This document shows positions 18,193 to 26,539 of a stretch of 64,000 bases of DNA, one piece after another. Source of the DNA: Planctomycetota bacterium (lineage in GTDB: Bacteria > Planctomycetota > Planctomycetia > Pirellulales > Pirellulaceae); contig JAQCHP010000009.1 of NCBI GenBank assembly GCA_027619595.1, positions 1 to 64,000 of the forward strand, written 5' to 3'. The position numbers were made by a program, and so were the translations under genes. Numbering within the stretch: position 1 is the stretch's first letter; every line of letters begins with the position of its first letter. A model generated the notes under the pieces. That model was not told where the DNA came from. It did not search any database and saw nothing but the letters and a program-made list of their open reading frames with translations.

Positions 18193-18756
18193 ATGGCAAC
18201 TCCTAAATTGCGTTTGAGTAACAATCTTCGAGCAAGTCTCTTAGGACTTGTGGTGCCCGGCTTCGCGGTCATGTTGGGCGGTCTGTTGACCTGGGGTGCG
18301 TCGGCCATGGCCGCTCGTGGCAGTTCGCTTAGTGGTTGGCTGGGAGCGTTCGCCGGACTGGTCGTGGCCGGGGGACTGTGCATGACCTGGGCTGTTGTTT
18401 ATTGGAGTTTCTTGCCGCGGCTCTCCTATGAAAATAAATGTCTCTTGTTGCAGTTAAGGCTAGGCAGGCCCGAGCGAATTCCGATCGAGGTCGTGGAGTG
18501 TTTTTTCATCGGACAAGGACCTGGCGAGGGTAATTTCGGTGGGCGAAGTCGTCCCGAGGCAGTAAATCTCGTCGTGCGATTAGCTGAATCGGCCAAAGAA
18601 TGGCACAAAGGAAATGTGCGTCCTGCGCTCGGCAGTTGGTGCGATGGGTACATAGTCTTACGAGGAATGTGGTGCGAACCTCTGGATGGTGATCGAGTTG
18701 CCGAGTTGAATCATTCCTTGATCCAAATCAAACGATCGCTGGGACTGCGTGCATGA
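18193..18756 (+). CDS. Hypothetical protein with two membrane segments
   Basis: 187 residues. Two hydrophobic segments (LLGLVVPGFAVMLGGLLTW and GAFAGLVVAGGLCMTWAVV) lie near the N-terminus. A soluble C-terminal part of about 110 residues follows, containing ECFFIGQGPGEG and WCDGYIVLRGMWCEP. I do not recognise the family, although the layout recalls small proteins with a PH-like cytoplasmic domain. The start is uncertain; an in-frame ATG exists 15 codons upstream, and neither has a ribosome-binding site. The stop overlaps the mfnB start by 4 bases (ATGA), so they are coupled. Confidence 0.65.
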   Translation: MATPKLRLSNNLRASLLGLVVPGFAVMLGGLLTWGASAMAARGSSLSGWLGAFAGLVVAGGLCMTWAVVYWSFLPRLSYENKCLLLQLRLGRPERIPIEVVECFFIGQGPGEGNFGGRSRPEAVNLVVRLAESAKEWHKGNVRPALGSWCDGYIVLRGMWCEPLDGDRVAELNHSLIQIKRSLGLRA

Positions 18757-19550
18757 AACTTCCGTCCTCGACCGACGGTTTGTGGCCCCGCAATGCGGCC
18801 GGTCCGCAGTCCGTTCCCCAATTGCTGGTCAGTGTTCGAAGCGGCAGCGAAGCGCTGGCCGCCCTGGCGGGAGGGGCTGATGTGGTCGATGTCAAAGAGC
18901 CCCTCGCCGGACCGCTGGGGCAACCTACGTTGCAGCAGGTAAGTGACGTCCTGCGGGCAGTGGATCGACAGCGTCCAGTCAGCGTTGCACTGGGGGACCT
19001 GCCCGCGGCTCATTTGATCGTCCCGGATCAGGTCGATTTCGTGAAGGTCGGGCTTGCTCAGTGTGGGGAAATGAGCGACTGGCAAGTGAGATGGGAGGCT
19101 CTCTGGCGCACGATTCCCACGCGTTGTCTACGCATTGCCGTGATTTACGCCGACTGGGAGTCTGCTGGTACACCCAGACCCCGACAAATACTTGATACCG
19201 CCCAGCAATTGGGCTGTCGTGGGTTGTTGGTTGACACCTACGAAAAGCAGCGTGGATCTCTATTCGATTTGTGTCGCCACGACGAATTGCAGGAGTGGCT
19301 CACTCAAGCACGCCAGTGGAATTGGCTCGTAGCGCTGGCAGGTTCACTCGGCCCGACCCACATGCGGGAAGCAGTTTCATGGAACCCTGATGTCATCGGA
19401 GTGAGGGGGGCTGTGTGTGCCAACGGTAGAAATTCGACCATCGACCCGCATCGCGTCACTCTGCTGAAGTCCGCCATGCGACATCTGCAATACAGCCATT
19501 ATTTCCGCGAGAACGGGGCACAAACCACTCGTCTGGGTTCGGTCGATTAG
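18753..19550 (+). CDS. mfnB: (5-formylfuran-3-yl)methyl phosphate synthase
   Basis: 265 residues. MfnB condenses two glyceraldehyde-3-phosphates into the furan precursor of methanofuran. The active-site pieces of the archaeal enzyme are visible: Asp46 and Lys48 in VVDVKEPLAGPLG, Lys98 in VDFVKVGLA, and Asp161 and Lys165 in LLVDTYEKQRGSLFD. Outside archaea this enzyme is known from bacteria using the tetrahydromethanopterin/methanofuran C1 route: methylotrophic proteobacteria and planctomycetes. No other C1-pathway genes lie in the window, and the coupled upstream gene is an uncharacterised membrane protein. The N-terminus is about 20 residues longer than in archaeal enzymes. Confidence 0.85.
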   Translation: MKLPSSTDGLWPRNAAGPQSVPQLLVSVRSGSEALAALAGGADVVDVKEPLAGPLGQPTLQQVSDVLRAVDRQRPVSVALGDLPAAHLIVPDQVDFVKVGLAQCGEMSDWQVRWEALWRTIPTRCLRIAVIYADWESAGTPRPRQILDTAQQLGCRGLLVDTYEKQRGSLFDLCRHDELQEWLTQARQWNWLVALAGSLGPTHMREAVSWNPDVIGVRGAVCANGRNSTIDPHRVTLLKSAMRHLQYSHYFRENGAQTTRLGSVD

Positions 19551-19589
19551 CCGGGGGGGCTCGCGCCTCTCCCGAATTTTCCCCAAGGC

Positions 19590-19617
19590 TTGACAGCGTC
19601 GAGCGTCGGTTTAATAC
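19590..19617 (+). promoter_or_regulatory. Sigma-70-type promoter
   Basis: TTGACA (19590-19595), a 16-base spacer and TAATAC (19612-19617). This is the best consensus match in the neighbourhood. It lies about 60 bases upstream of the small gene at 19679, which it should serve. Confidence 0.6.
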
Positions 19618-19678
19618 TGGGCGCATAGCGATGGATAATTCTCAAGTACGGCACCATGTGGTTTTGGGGGAGAGACTC

Positions 19679-20017
19679 ATGCAAGAGAGTTCCTTTCGAG
19701 TCGCTGCGCGTATGGAAAAGCGCGCTCAGAAGAGCCAACCTGCGAGATATTTTGCGTCGAATGGTATCACAAGTGATTCGATCGAATCACGTCCCTTCTC
19801 CGCGACCGATGCCGTTCCTGGTACACAAGAAAAAATACGAGTACTCGTGGAACGGATTGAGAAGGGTTTGCCGCTATGGCACCCGGCGGATCGATCGACC
19901 GACGTGCTGCCATTAGACACCAAAGTCGAGGCGAATCACAGCGATTCTACTCATCGACCTACTGGGCCTGACGCTACTGGGCCTCACGATGCGATGCCTC
20001 GCGATAAGTCGCCTTAG
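19679..20017 (+). CDS. Hypothetical small protein
   Basis: 112 residues, hydrophilic, no signal peptide or membrane segment. The segment PGTQEKIRVLVERIEKGLPL followed by WHPADR resembles a short motif I associate with small planctomycete proteins of unknown role; the rest is low-complexity. The tail has a short repeat (TGPDATGPHDA) encoded by two near-identical 15-base units. The ATG at 19679 has GGAGAG about 5 nt upstream and a consensus promoter further upstream, which support expression. An alternative ATG lies 16 codons upstream. Confidence 0.6.
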   Translation: MQESSFRVAARMEKRAQKSQPARYFASNGITSDSIESRPFSATDAVPGTQEKIRVLVERIEKGLPLWHPADRSTDVLPLDTKVEANHSDSTHRPTGPDATGPHDAMPRDKSP

Positions 20018-20116
20018 CAGTGATGGATCGAATTTGTGCGAACTGTTTGGCATCTCTGGCGAAGTCGACGAATTTTTCAACTGACCGCGTTTTTTCATGG
20101 AAGGACAACGGATAAC

Positions 20117-20422
20117 ATGCCAGAATTCAGTGCCGACGTGCCGCACACTTTGGGGCAAGCAGTTGCAGCGGAAAAGCTCAATGGTTTTGTCGATGGCGTT
20201 CGCAATCGCTACAAAGATCAAGTGAGCAGTGTTGAAGGGGAATGGCTTGACCCACATACGCTTCAATTTGGTTTGACCTCATTTGGCATTACGATTAGCG
20301 GGCGATTAGAAGTCGAAGAAGAGGTCGTGAAGATCCGCGGGCAGCTCCCGTTCTCGGCGCTCATGTTCAAAGGTAAAATCGTCACTGCCATCGAAGAGGG
20401 GCTCAAACGCGCGCTTTCCTAA
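20117..20422 (+). CDS. Polyhydroxyalkanoic acid system family protein
   Basis: 101 residues, the typical length of this small family. The fold is a short helix (HTLGQAVAAEKLNGFVDGVR) followed by beta strands ending in SGRLEVEEEVVKIRGQLPFS and a C-terminal helix. Members were named from genes in PHA granule loci but are widespread and of uncertain function; no PHA synthase lies nearby. The ATG at 20117 has AAGGA upstream; an open extension of 27 codons upstream shows no similarity. Confidence 0.75.
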   Translation: MPEFSADVPHTLGQAVAAEKLNGFVDGVRNRYKDQVSSVEGEWLDPHTLQFGLTSFGITISGRLEVEEEVVKIRGQLPFSALMFKGKIVTAIEEGLKRALS

Positions 20423-20549
20423 CGCAGGTGCCGAAAGCAGGTATTGCCCGATTCGTTGCGATCTGCACTGTTTGCGATCTGGATTGGTTGGCATCTGAAT
20501 GACTGAGGCCTACGAAAACCCAGATATCTGGCGACCGTATCGCGGACAA

Positions 20550-21707
20550 TTATTTGTCCAGAATCTGCAATTGCCGGTCGGTGATCTGCCAGCGAAAATT
20601 CGTGTCGCCGGTGGCGGCTTGGATCAGTTCGCCAAGTTTCACGCGTTGTACAGAGAAGCTGACCGGCTGGCGTCGAGATGCACTCGTCCCCCAATGTAGC
20701 TCCAAATTGGCCTGCTTTCCGATTGCCTGTAGGACATCCTCAAGCGGTAGTTGTTTTACGGTGAGTGTAAAGCGTTGCTCAGGTTCTGTCTGGGAAGAAT
20801 TTCTGGCAATTTGGCGTGGTGGGTTTAAGATTTGCCGCAACGATTCGTGAGCTTCCACGGTCCCGTCCAGGGTGATTCCGCGCGCGGTTTGGGTCCAGCG
20901 GAGGCCGGGGAAGTTGGCCTCCATTTTTTTCCAATCGATCGCCCGGTTGTTCGTGGGTGGATAAGATGCCTGCCATCGTACTTCTGCCGGGATCGGTTCC
21001 CAACGAATTCGGCGTCCGGTCGGGTCGATGCGAAATGTTAGGTCAAAATTGGCGAGTAAAAGTGTGAATGCTTGAGCGGCATCGACATGGGGCAACTGCG
21101 AGCCCCGCCAAAGATCGTGTGGAATCGTTTCGCCGGTAGGGGGGGCACAACCAAGTTGGGTGACGAGTTGGTTCACAATGTCGCGCGGTGTGTCGAGCGT
21201 TTCCCATGTGACAGTGCGAGTTTGCTGCCAAGCGGCTCGGATAGGTTCTGGAAGTGCCGATATGTCTCGTTGTCGCAGCCGTTCGAGCGTAGCAATTTTT
21301 TGTGCCGTCGTCGTCGGGCCAAAATACACCGCAGATCCAACTTGGCCAGCGTTCATTCCGTGCGTCTTGGCCCACGCATCGATGAGCTCCAGCAGCGGCC
21401 GGGGTCCGCTGGAAAAGTCGACCGTTTGAGTCGGATCGACCCTCCGGTCGAGCCAAATCGTCACATGTTGACTGGCCGCCAAATCATCAACGGCGGAACG
21501 CAGTGCAACGTCATGCCAGAATACACCGACGGGGCGGCGCAAATCTTCTTTGCTATGGACGATCTGACTGCCTGTGAAGCAGAAAAAAAACAGAACTGCG
21601 TACCCGAAAAACGGGGTGGTCGGCGCGCTATGGTAACCCAGACTGCGTAGCCCGTGCAAAACGAGGTAGTAGAACCATCGGTTTTTTCGGGCGCGGCGTG
21701 CTGGCAT
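20550..21707 (-). CDS. Exported protein with STN (secretin/TonB N-terminal) domain
   Basis: 385 residues. A single hydrophobic segment (FFGYAVLFFFCFTGSQIV) near residue 40 acts as signal or anchor. The C-terminal 75 residues match an STN domain: RFTLTVKQLPLEDVLQAIGK, ANLELHW and FSVQRVKLGELIQAATG. An earlier copy appears at about residues 55-110 (FWHDVALRSAVDDLAASQHV). STN domains occur in secretins and TonB receptors, where they contact partner proteins in the periplasm. No secretin or receptor barrel is fused here. The ATG at 21707 is the first start in the open frame. The gene has no same-strand neighbour close by. Confidence 0.7.
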   Translation of the reverse strand: MPARRARKNRWFYYLVLHGLRSLGYHSAPTTPFFGYAVLFFFCFTGSQIVHSKEDLRRPVGVFWHDVALRSAVDDLAASQHVTIWLDRRVDPTQTVDFSSGPRPLLELIDAWAKTHGMNAGQVGSAVYFGPTTTAQKIATLERLRQRDISALPEPIRAAWQQTRTVTWETLDTPRDIVNQLVTQLGCAPPTGETIPHDLWRGSQLPHVDAAQAFTLLLANFDLTFRIDPTGRRIRWEPIPAEVRWQASYPPTNNRAIDWKKMEANFPGLRWTQTARGITLDGTVEAHESLRQILNPPRQIARNSSQTEPEQRFTLTVKQLPLEDVLQAIGKQANLELHWGTSASRRQPVSFSVQRVKLGELIQAATGDTNFRWQITDRQLQILDK

Positions 21708-21849
21708 GACTTAAACCTGAACCATTTCGATGTGAATTTCACAAATTCTACCACAAGCTTGATTGTAGTCTCTATGGCCTGTGGTTAGGCTAGGAGGAAT
21801 GCGTTAATCGTTGAGTCTAGATCGCATTGCGTAACAACGGACGGTGACC

Positions 21850-22485
21850 ATGATTTCAGCCCTCGAACGGATTTACCTACAATTCCTCAGGGACGGCAAT
21901 ACAGCCAAGCTGATCGAAGATGTTGCTCGGCGGTACACGCTGAGTACGCTACATCGAGTTGCCGAGAGTGGCCGGATCTTATCGCGGCGAGCCGCAGTGT
22001 TATCGATTGGCTGGTTGGGACATTTCGAATCGAATTGCGTCTTGGGTCGGGCGCTCAGTGATCGCGACCGGGGAGTTCGGTTGACCGCCGATGCTTCGAT
22101 TCGAGAAATCTGGTTGCGAGTCGGCGATCATTTTCTGGAGGGAAAGTTGCGCACTCTAGCCCGCTGGAATTCGTGCGGTCGGTTCCTGCAGGTGCTTTCG
22201 ACGAGCGACGAGCTGTTAGTTTCGTATGGGTCTGTGGCCGAATTGTGGCATCAGCGGGCGGTCGCACAGTTTGGCTTGGCGGAATTCGAAGCTTGCGTCT
22301 CAGATTGCTCGGAAACTTTGGAACGAAATCCGTTCCATTTTTCGGCCGCGTCGACTTTGGGACGTTGTAATTTGGCATTAGATCGTGTCGATGACGCCTT
22401 GAGCGCATTTCGTCAGGCGTTGGCAATTAACCCAACGCTGGAACATCTTCGTGGCATGGTGCGGAGACTCGAACGCACGCGATAA
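21850..22485 (+). CDS. HEAT/TPR repeat protein
   Basis: 211 residues. The first half looks like HEAT repeats (GRILSRRAAVLSIGWLGHFE, SDRDRGVRLTADASIREIW). The second holds TPRs: LWHQRAVAQFGLAEFEACVS, NPFHFSAASTLGRCNLALDR and DDALSAFRQALAINPTLEHL. It is presumably a cytoplasmic scaffold; its partner is unknown. It ends 12 nt before glpK on the same strand, so it may share that transcript. The ATG at 21850 is used; a GTG two codons upstream is also possible. Confidence 0.75.
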   Translation: MISALERIYLQFLRDGNTAKLIEDVARRYTLSTLHRVAESGRILSRRAAVLSIGWLGHFESNCVLGRALSDRDRGVRLTADASIREIWLRVGDHFLEGKLRTLARWNSCGRFLQVLSTSDELLVSYGSVAELWHQRAVAQFGLAEFEACVSDCSETLERNPFHFSAASTLGRCNLALDRVDDALSAFRQALAINPTLEHLRGMVRRLERTR

Positions 22486-22497
22486 CGGACGTTCGCC

Positions 22498-24009
22498 ATG
22501 CCGACCCCTAGGTACATTCTCGCGCTCGACCAAGGTACAACGTCCAGTCGAGCCATGCTCTTCGACCACGGCGGCGGCGCCATCGGTGTTGCTCAGCAGG
22601 AATTTCGGCAATACACACGCCAACCAGGTCACGTAGAACACGATGCGGAAGAGATCTGGGCGTCGCAACAATCTGTTGCGCGCCAAGTCTTGCAACAGAC
22701 GGGAATCGCCGCCGAACAGGTTCACGCGATTGGTGTGACCAACCAGCGCGAAACGACCATCTTGTGGGATCGGCACACCGGTCAGCCGGTAGCACCGGCC
22801 ATCGTTTGGCAGAGTCGGATTACTGCTCCACTTTGCGATCGCCATCGATCGGACGGTGTTGCGGGGCTGGTCCGAGAAAAAACGGGTTTGCTCTTAGACG
22901 CGTACTTTTCTGCGACAAAGATCGAATACTTGCTCGATCAAGATCCCGATCTGCGGCGTCGCGCGGAACGAGGCGACATTTTGTTTGGCACTGTCGATTC
23001 CTTTCTGATTTGGCGATTGACTGGCGGGCAATTGCACATTACCGACTGCAGTAACGCCAGTCGCACGATGTTGTTTAATCTCCAGACTTTGGCTTGGGAT
23101 GACGAATTACTTCGTATTTTTCGTATCCCTCATAGCCTCCTTCCACAGGTGGTCGATTCCAGCGAACTATACGGGCACACAACCACCGATTTGCTCGGTC
23201 GCCCTATACCGATTGCGGGATGCGCCGGAGACCAGCAGGCTGCAACCTTCGGTCAGTGCTGTTTTCAAGCGGGAGATGCGAAGAATACCTATGGTACTGG
23301 CGGATTCTTGTTGATGAATATTGGCGCTGTCCCTCGGCAACCTCCTGAGCATTTGCTCACCACGGTCGGCTGGGTAATCGCTGGCCAACCGACCTACTGC
23401 TTTGAAGGGTCGGTGTTTGTGTGTGGGGCGGCTGTTCAGTGGTTGCGGGATGGATTGGGCATCATCAAGACGGCGCAAGAAATTGAGCGACTGGCTCGCT
23501 CCGTGGACGACGCGGGTGGTGTAGTATTTGTCCCTGCCTTGGTGGGGCTGGGGGCACCCTATTGGGATCCGGCCGCACGTGGCGGTATTTTTGGTATCAC
23601 TCGTGGAACGAATGCGGCGCACTTGGCTCGCGCCACGTTGGAGGCGATGGCCCATCAGTCCGCCGATGTGCTCGAGGCGATGCAACAACAATCGGCATCG
23701 CCCCTGACTGCCTTGCGCGTGGATGGCGGTGCAGCGGCGAACGATCTTCTGTTGCAACTGCAAGCCAACTGGCTCGATGTGCCGGTGCAACGACCTAGCG
23801 TGGTGGAAACTACCGCTTTGGGGGCCGCCTATTTGGCTGGACTGGCTACAGGATTCTGGTCAAGTCGCGAAGAACTTCGTCGCCATTGGCAAATGGAACG
23901 TGAGTTTCATCCGGCCATCGATGCCGTCTCGCGGCAAAGGAGCCGTGCACGCTGGCGCGACGCAGTTCAACGATGTCTTGGTTGGGCCACCGATTCCGAA
24001 GTCAGTTGA
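22498..24009 (+). CDS. glpK: Glycerol kinase
   Basis: 503 residues, the normal length. It phosphorylates glycerol with ATP to glycerol-3-phosphate. The FGGY kinase motifs are present: [16 protein letters not shown] at the N-terminus, [22 protein letters not shown]-like [31 protein letters not shown] and [15 protein letters not shown]. No transporter (glpF) or dehydrogenase (glpD) lies beside it. It converges with the thioredoxin-YHS gene, with only four bases between the stop codons. Confidence 0.95.
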   Translation: MPTPRYILALDQGTTSSRAMLFDHGGGAIGVAQQEFRQYTRQPGHVEHDAEEIWASQQSVARQVLQQTGIAAEQVHAIGVTNQRETTILWDRHTGQPVAPAIVWQSRITAPLCDRHRSDGVAGLVREKTGLLLDAYFSATKIEYLLDQDPDLRRRAERGDILFGTVDSFLIWRLTGGQLHITDCSNASRTMLFNLQTLAWDDELLRIFRIPHSLLPQVVDSSELYGHTTTDLLGRPIPIAGCAGDQQAATFGQCCFQAGDAKNTYGTGGFLLMNIGAVPRQPPEHLLTTVGWVIAGQPTYCFEGSVFVCGAAVQWLRDGLGIIKTAQEIERLARSVDDAGGVVFVPALVGLGAPYWDPAARGGIFGITRGTNAAHLARATLEAMAHQSADVLEAMQQQSASPLTALRVDGGAAANDLLLQLQANWLDVPVQRPSVVETTALGAAYLAGLATGFWSSREELRRHWQMEREFHPAIDAVSRQRSRARWRDAVQRCLGWATDSEVS

Positions 24010-24013
24010 GCAC

Positions 24014-25567
24014 CTACCTGACGATGCGTTCGTCGCCAGGCTTCGATCCACCCATGGCTTGCAGAACCATACCCTCGTAGCGGTCGGGATTCTGCCAGAA
24101 ACGATTGAGGTGTTCTTCGCTGGAGAACAGGAAGATTTGGTTTCGGAACACAAGTCCGTGTTCTCGTCGCCCTTCGTGTGCGACACCGTCTTCGACGTAG
24201 GCCACGGGATCAAAACCGGCCAGCATGGGACTAAAGGAGTCCGGGTCGGCCATAAACCTCTGGCGAGCCTGTTCGGATAGGAATAAATACGTTCGCCCAC
24301 GGTGGACGGCACCCCATCGTGGATCCCCCTCGGCCCAACGACGTTCGTCGGCCAGAGTCACTGGGCAGTAGCCATCCATGCAGAATGATTTTTCGGCGGC
24401 TGGCATCGAATTCGTGGGTTGCATAGCGACGTTCGTCGCCGATTCGGTTGGTGCCTCGTTGTTGGGCGGCGACGCCGCAGCTGGGTTGGGGCCATAGCCC
24501 CAGCTGGGGTTAGGTCCTGCAGTAGGAGGTGAACTGGCGTATTCGGCGGCCTGCGCGGGCATCTGCGGATATCCGGAAGGACTGGAATTGTAGCCAGGGG
24601 GATATTGCGCCGCGGGTGCGTTGGCTGGCGCCGCAGTCGCCGCAACTGACTGTCCAGCTACCGGTTGCATCCCGTGTCCGTAATAATTCCCTGCGGGAGT
24701 CGACCCCGCATGCGGACGCTGAGCACCGACCTGTGCTCGGGCATACGGATTGTCCACTACCTGCGGCTCAGCTTCCGTGGCGGCTAGCGCGTCAGCGTTG
24801 TTTGAGACTGGCTGGTCATGTCCGTACGAGTTCGGGGCATGCGGGAATGCGGGTTGCGACGGCCCTTGCTGACGGCCTTGTCCAGAGGTCGCCACATAGG
24901 GAGCTGCAGTGGTAAGGCCAGCTGCTAATGCCTGAGGACCGACGGTGGGTGGCGGTCCGTTGGTTCTCATGGCCCCCGTCGATGGAAGCAGGGGATCCTG
25001 GTACGGGGGCGGCCCGTACGACGCGCCTGGTGTTTGATGAGCGGCGGGCCAAATCTGAGCATTCACATTGGATGCGAGCTGCCCGACTGCCTGCCCAGCT
25101 TGATCGGTCGCTAATTGCTGGCCCGGTAGCTGCTGCCCCGGTAACTGTCCCAGCATTTGCATGATTCGACTCACGTAGACCTGAGGCTCCTCGGGACTCA
25201 CCGTCTTTCCCAGAATGCGACCGTCGGGAGCGAGCAGTACGTCAGTAGGCCACCGGTCAACGCCCAGCTCCTGCGCTATTTGAGGGAACTCACGCGCGTT
25301 CACCTTGAGTGGAACGCATATCTGGTGCAAGGCACTACCAACCTGGGCCTGGCTGAAAACATCGCGCTCCACGATCCGGCACGGGAGACAGTCTTCAGTC
25401 CAGAAATGGACCAAAATCGGACGTTGATGTTGGGCGGCCAACTGCCGAGCAGTCTCGATATTCGCGACCCACGGTACAGTGTCGTCAGCAGACGCTGCCC
25501 TTAGGCAGCTCGCAACGATCGTGCACGCAATGATACCCATACGGAATAGCGAAGGGGCGTTCAACAT
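24014..25567 (-). CDS. Exported thioredoxin-like/YHS-like fusion protein
   Basis: 517 residues. A signal peptide (MGIIACTIVASCLRAASA) precedes a thioredoxin-like domain at about residues 30-130 with Cys60-Leu-Pro-Cys63 in HFWTEDCLPCRIVERDVF and the cis-Pro region RWPTDVLLAP. A linker rich in Pro, Gly, Ala and Gln fills about 135-385. The C-terminal 120 residues contain two YHS-like units: CMDGYCPVTLADERRW to FLSEQARQRFMADPDSF, and LAGFDPVAYVEDGVAHEG to FLFSSEEHLNRFWQNPDRY. YHS domains are linked to metal handling, so a role in periplasmic redox or copper homeostasis is possible but inferred. The ATG has GAGG upstream. Confidence 0.75.
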   Translation of the reverse strand: MLNAPSLFRMGIIACTIVASCLRAASADDTVPWVANIETARQLAAQHQRPILVHFWTEDCLPCRIVERDVFSQAQVGSALHQICVPLKVNAREFPQIAQELGVDRWPTDVLLAPDGRILGKTVSPEEPQVYVSRIMQMLGQLPGQQLPGQQLATDQAGQAVGQLASNVNAQIWPAAHQTPGASYGPPPYQDPLLPSTGAMRTNGPPPTVGPQALAAGLTTAAPYVATSGQGRQQGPSQPAFPHAPNSYGHDQPVSNNADALAATEAEPQVVDNPYARAQVGAQRPHAGSTPAGNYYGHGMQPVAGQSVAATAAPANAPAAQYPPGYNSSPSGYPQMPAQAAEYASSPPTAGPNPSWGYGPNPAAASPPNNEAPTESATNVAMQPTNSMPAAEKSFCMDGYCPVTLADERRWAEGDPRWGAVHRGRTYLFLSEQARQRFMADPDSFSPMLAGFDPVAYVEDGVAHEGRREHGLVFRNQIFLFSSEEHLNRFWQNPDRYEGMVLQAMGGSKPGDERIVR

Positions 25568-25876
25568 GATTCTCTACCTCGATCCATCGAAAATTTGAGG
25601 GTGCTTGCGCCGCCGACCGTCATGGGCTCGGGTCATGCCCCAAGACCGAAAGTGGCTCTTGGGACTGGTATCGGACAGTCAATAAGGAGGGAAGTACCAT
25701 ATTTTCCGAATAAGTCAAGATTAACGATCAAATTGCGATAAATGACGATACCTATCTGCCCCAGATTGCCATGGTTAGGTTCTAATTTTCAGTAAAGGGT
25801 CTGCCGATACAAAGGAACGGCTCGGTACAAGCCCGAAATTTTTTGTTTTATTTCGCCACTTTGTGGTTGGAATCGC
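25568..25876. other. Gene-free stretch upstream of the thioredoxin-YHS gene
   Basis: About 310 AT-richer bases holding no convincing gene. It should contain the promoter of the minus-strand thioredoxin-YHS gene and, at its right end, leads into a plus-strand promoter. Confidence 0.4.
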
Positions 25877-25904
25877 TTGACAGAGTCGCCAGGATAGGTA
25901 ACAT
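25877..25904 (+). promoter_or_regulatory. Sigma-70-type promoter for the RNA candidate
   Basis: TTGACA (25877-25882), 16 bases, TAACAT (25899-25904). The predicted start is near 25911. No protein gene begins within 600 bases downstream, which suggests it drives a non-coding RNA or the long rho leader. Confidence 0.5.
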
Positions 25905-25910
25905 GCCCAT

Positions 25911-26110
25911 AGGTGATTTAACTCTGCCTCGCGCGTAAGCGCTGACCCCCGATGCATTCGGGGTGGTCGCCCTGGGAAGTGAAGCGGGCGTGTGGCCCGT
26001 GGTAAGGTTCCGGTGTCGACTGTGGCAATTCGTTTGCTCCCGACCTGAGCAGCGATTGCAGTTTCAACTCGCGTCAAGTCTTGGTGGCCCAGGGTCTCCG
26101 CGGGGAAGAT
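25911..26110 (+). ncRNA. Structured RNA candidate, possibly 6S RNA
   Basis: A stretch of about 190-200 bases between a consensus promoter and rho folds strongly. CCCTGGG (25970-25976) pairs perfectly with CCCAGGG (26088-26094). Inside lies CGGGC/GCCCG (25985-25999), and just upstream CCCCGA/TTCGGGG (25947-25963). The order CCCTGGGA, then GAAGCGGG, then a 3' segment GGTGGCCCAGGG recalls the open-complex-mimicking 6S RNAs of proteobacteria, which bind RNA polymerase. The length fits. Ends are estimated from the promoter, and the assignment rests on pattern memory only. The alternative is a structured rho 5' leader. Confidence 0.42.
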
Positions 26111-26539
26111 ATCGTTTGGATTTTTTCCCCCTTGACGTTCGTGCAGGCGAGCCAGAGCACGCAATAAGACTGCGTGTGTAAACATAGTTCCCGAAAAACG
26201 GGATTCGCATCGTAAGTTCGGGCAATTTGTGGATTTCTTGATTTAACCCTGGATTGCCTGTTTACTCGGAAAGACCACGGTAGGACGGTTTGTATTTCCG
26301 TGCGTGCATGTCTTCAAGAGTGCACGAAGTGTAGGACCGGAGGCAGTTCATCCTGTTTCCGGTAGCGCGTGGATGGATCGGTTGCGTGACAAATACTTTG
26401 ATGAAGTGGCTTTACTTTGAAGCAGTGGCTTTAAAGAAGTCAAAAACCAATTGGGTAAAAAGTCCTGATGAGTACTTGGTTCAGCCGCGGCGCGACCGGG
26501 GCCCAATCGTCTAGGGATCTCTAGTTTAGAGTGGAGTTT
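26111..26539 (+). other. Long leader region upstream of rho
   Basis: About 430 bases with no credible gene. It contains an imperfect hairpin GGACCGGAGG/CCTGTTTCCGGT around 26334-26364 and A/T-rich segments. Bacterial rho genes are commonly autoregulated by Rho-dependent termination in their leader, so this may be a regulatory leader (inference). Confidence 0.4.

Noticed and set aside
17880-18383. N-terminal extension of the antiporter frame by 168 codons
   Set aside because: The extension is hydrophilic, unlike the family, and overlaps the divergent gene at 18193; the ATG at 17879 gives a normal first helix.
25775-26185. 136-codon minus-strand frame in the gap before rho
   Set aside because: It overlaps the promoter and folded RNA candidate, has no recognisable motif or ribosome-binding site, and its composition is not protein-like.
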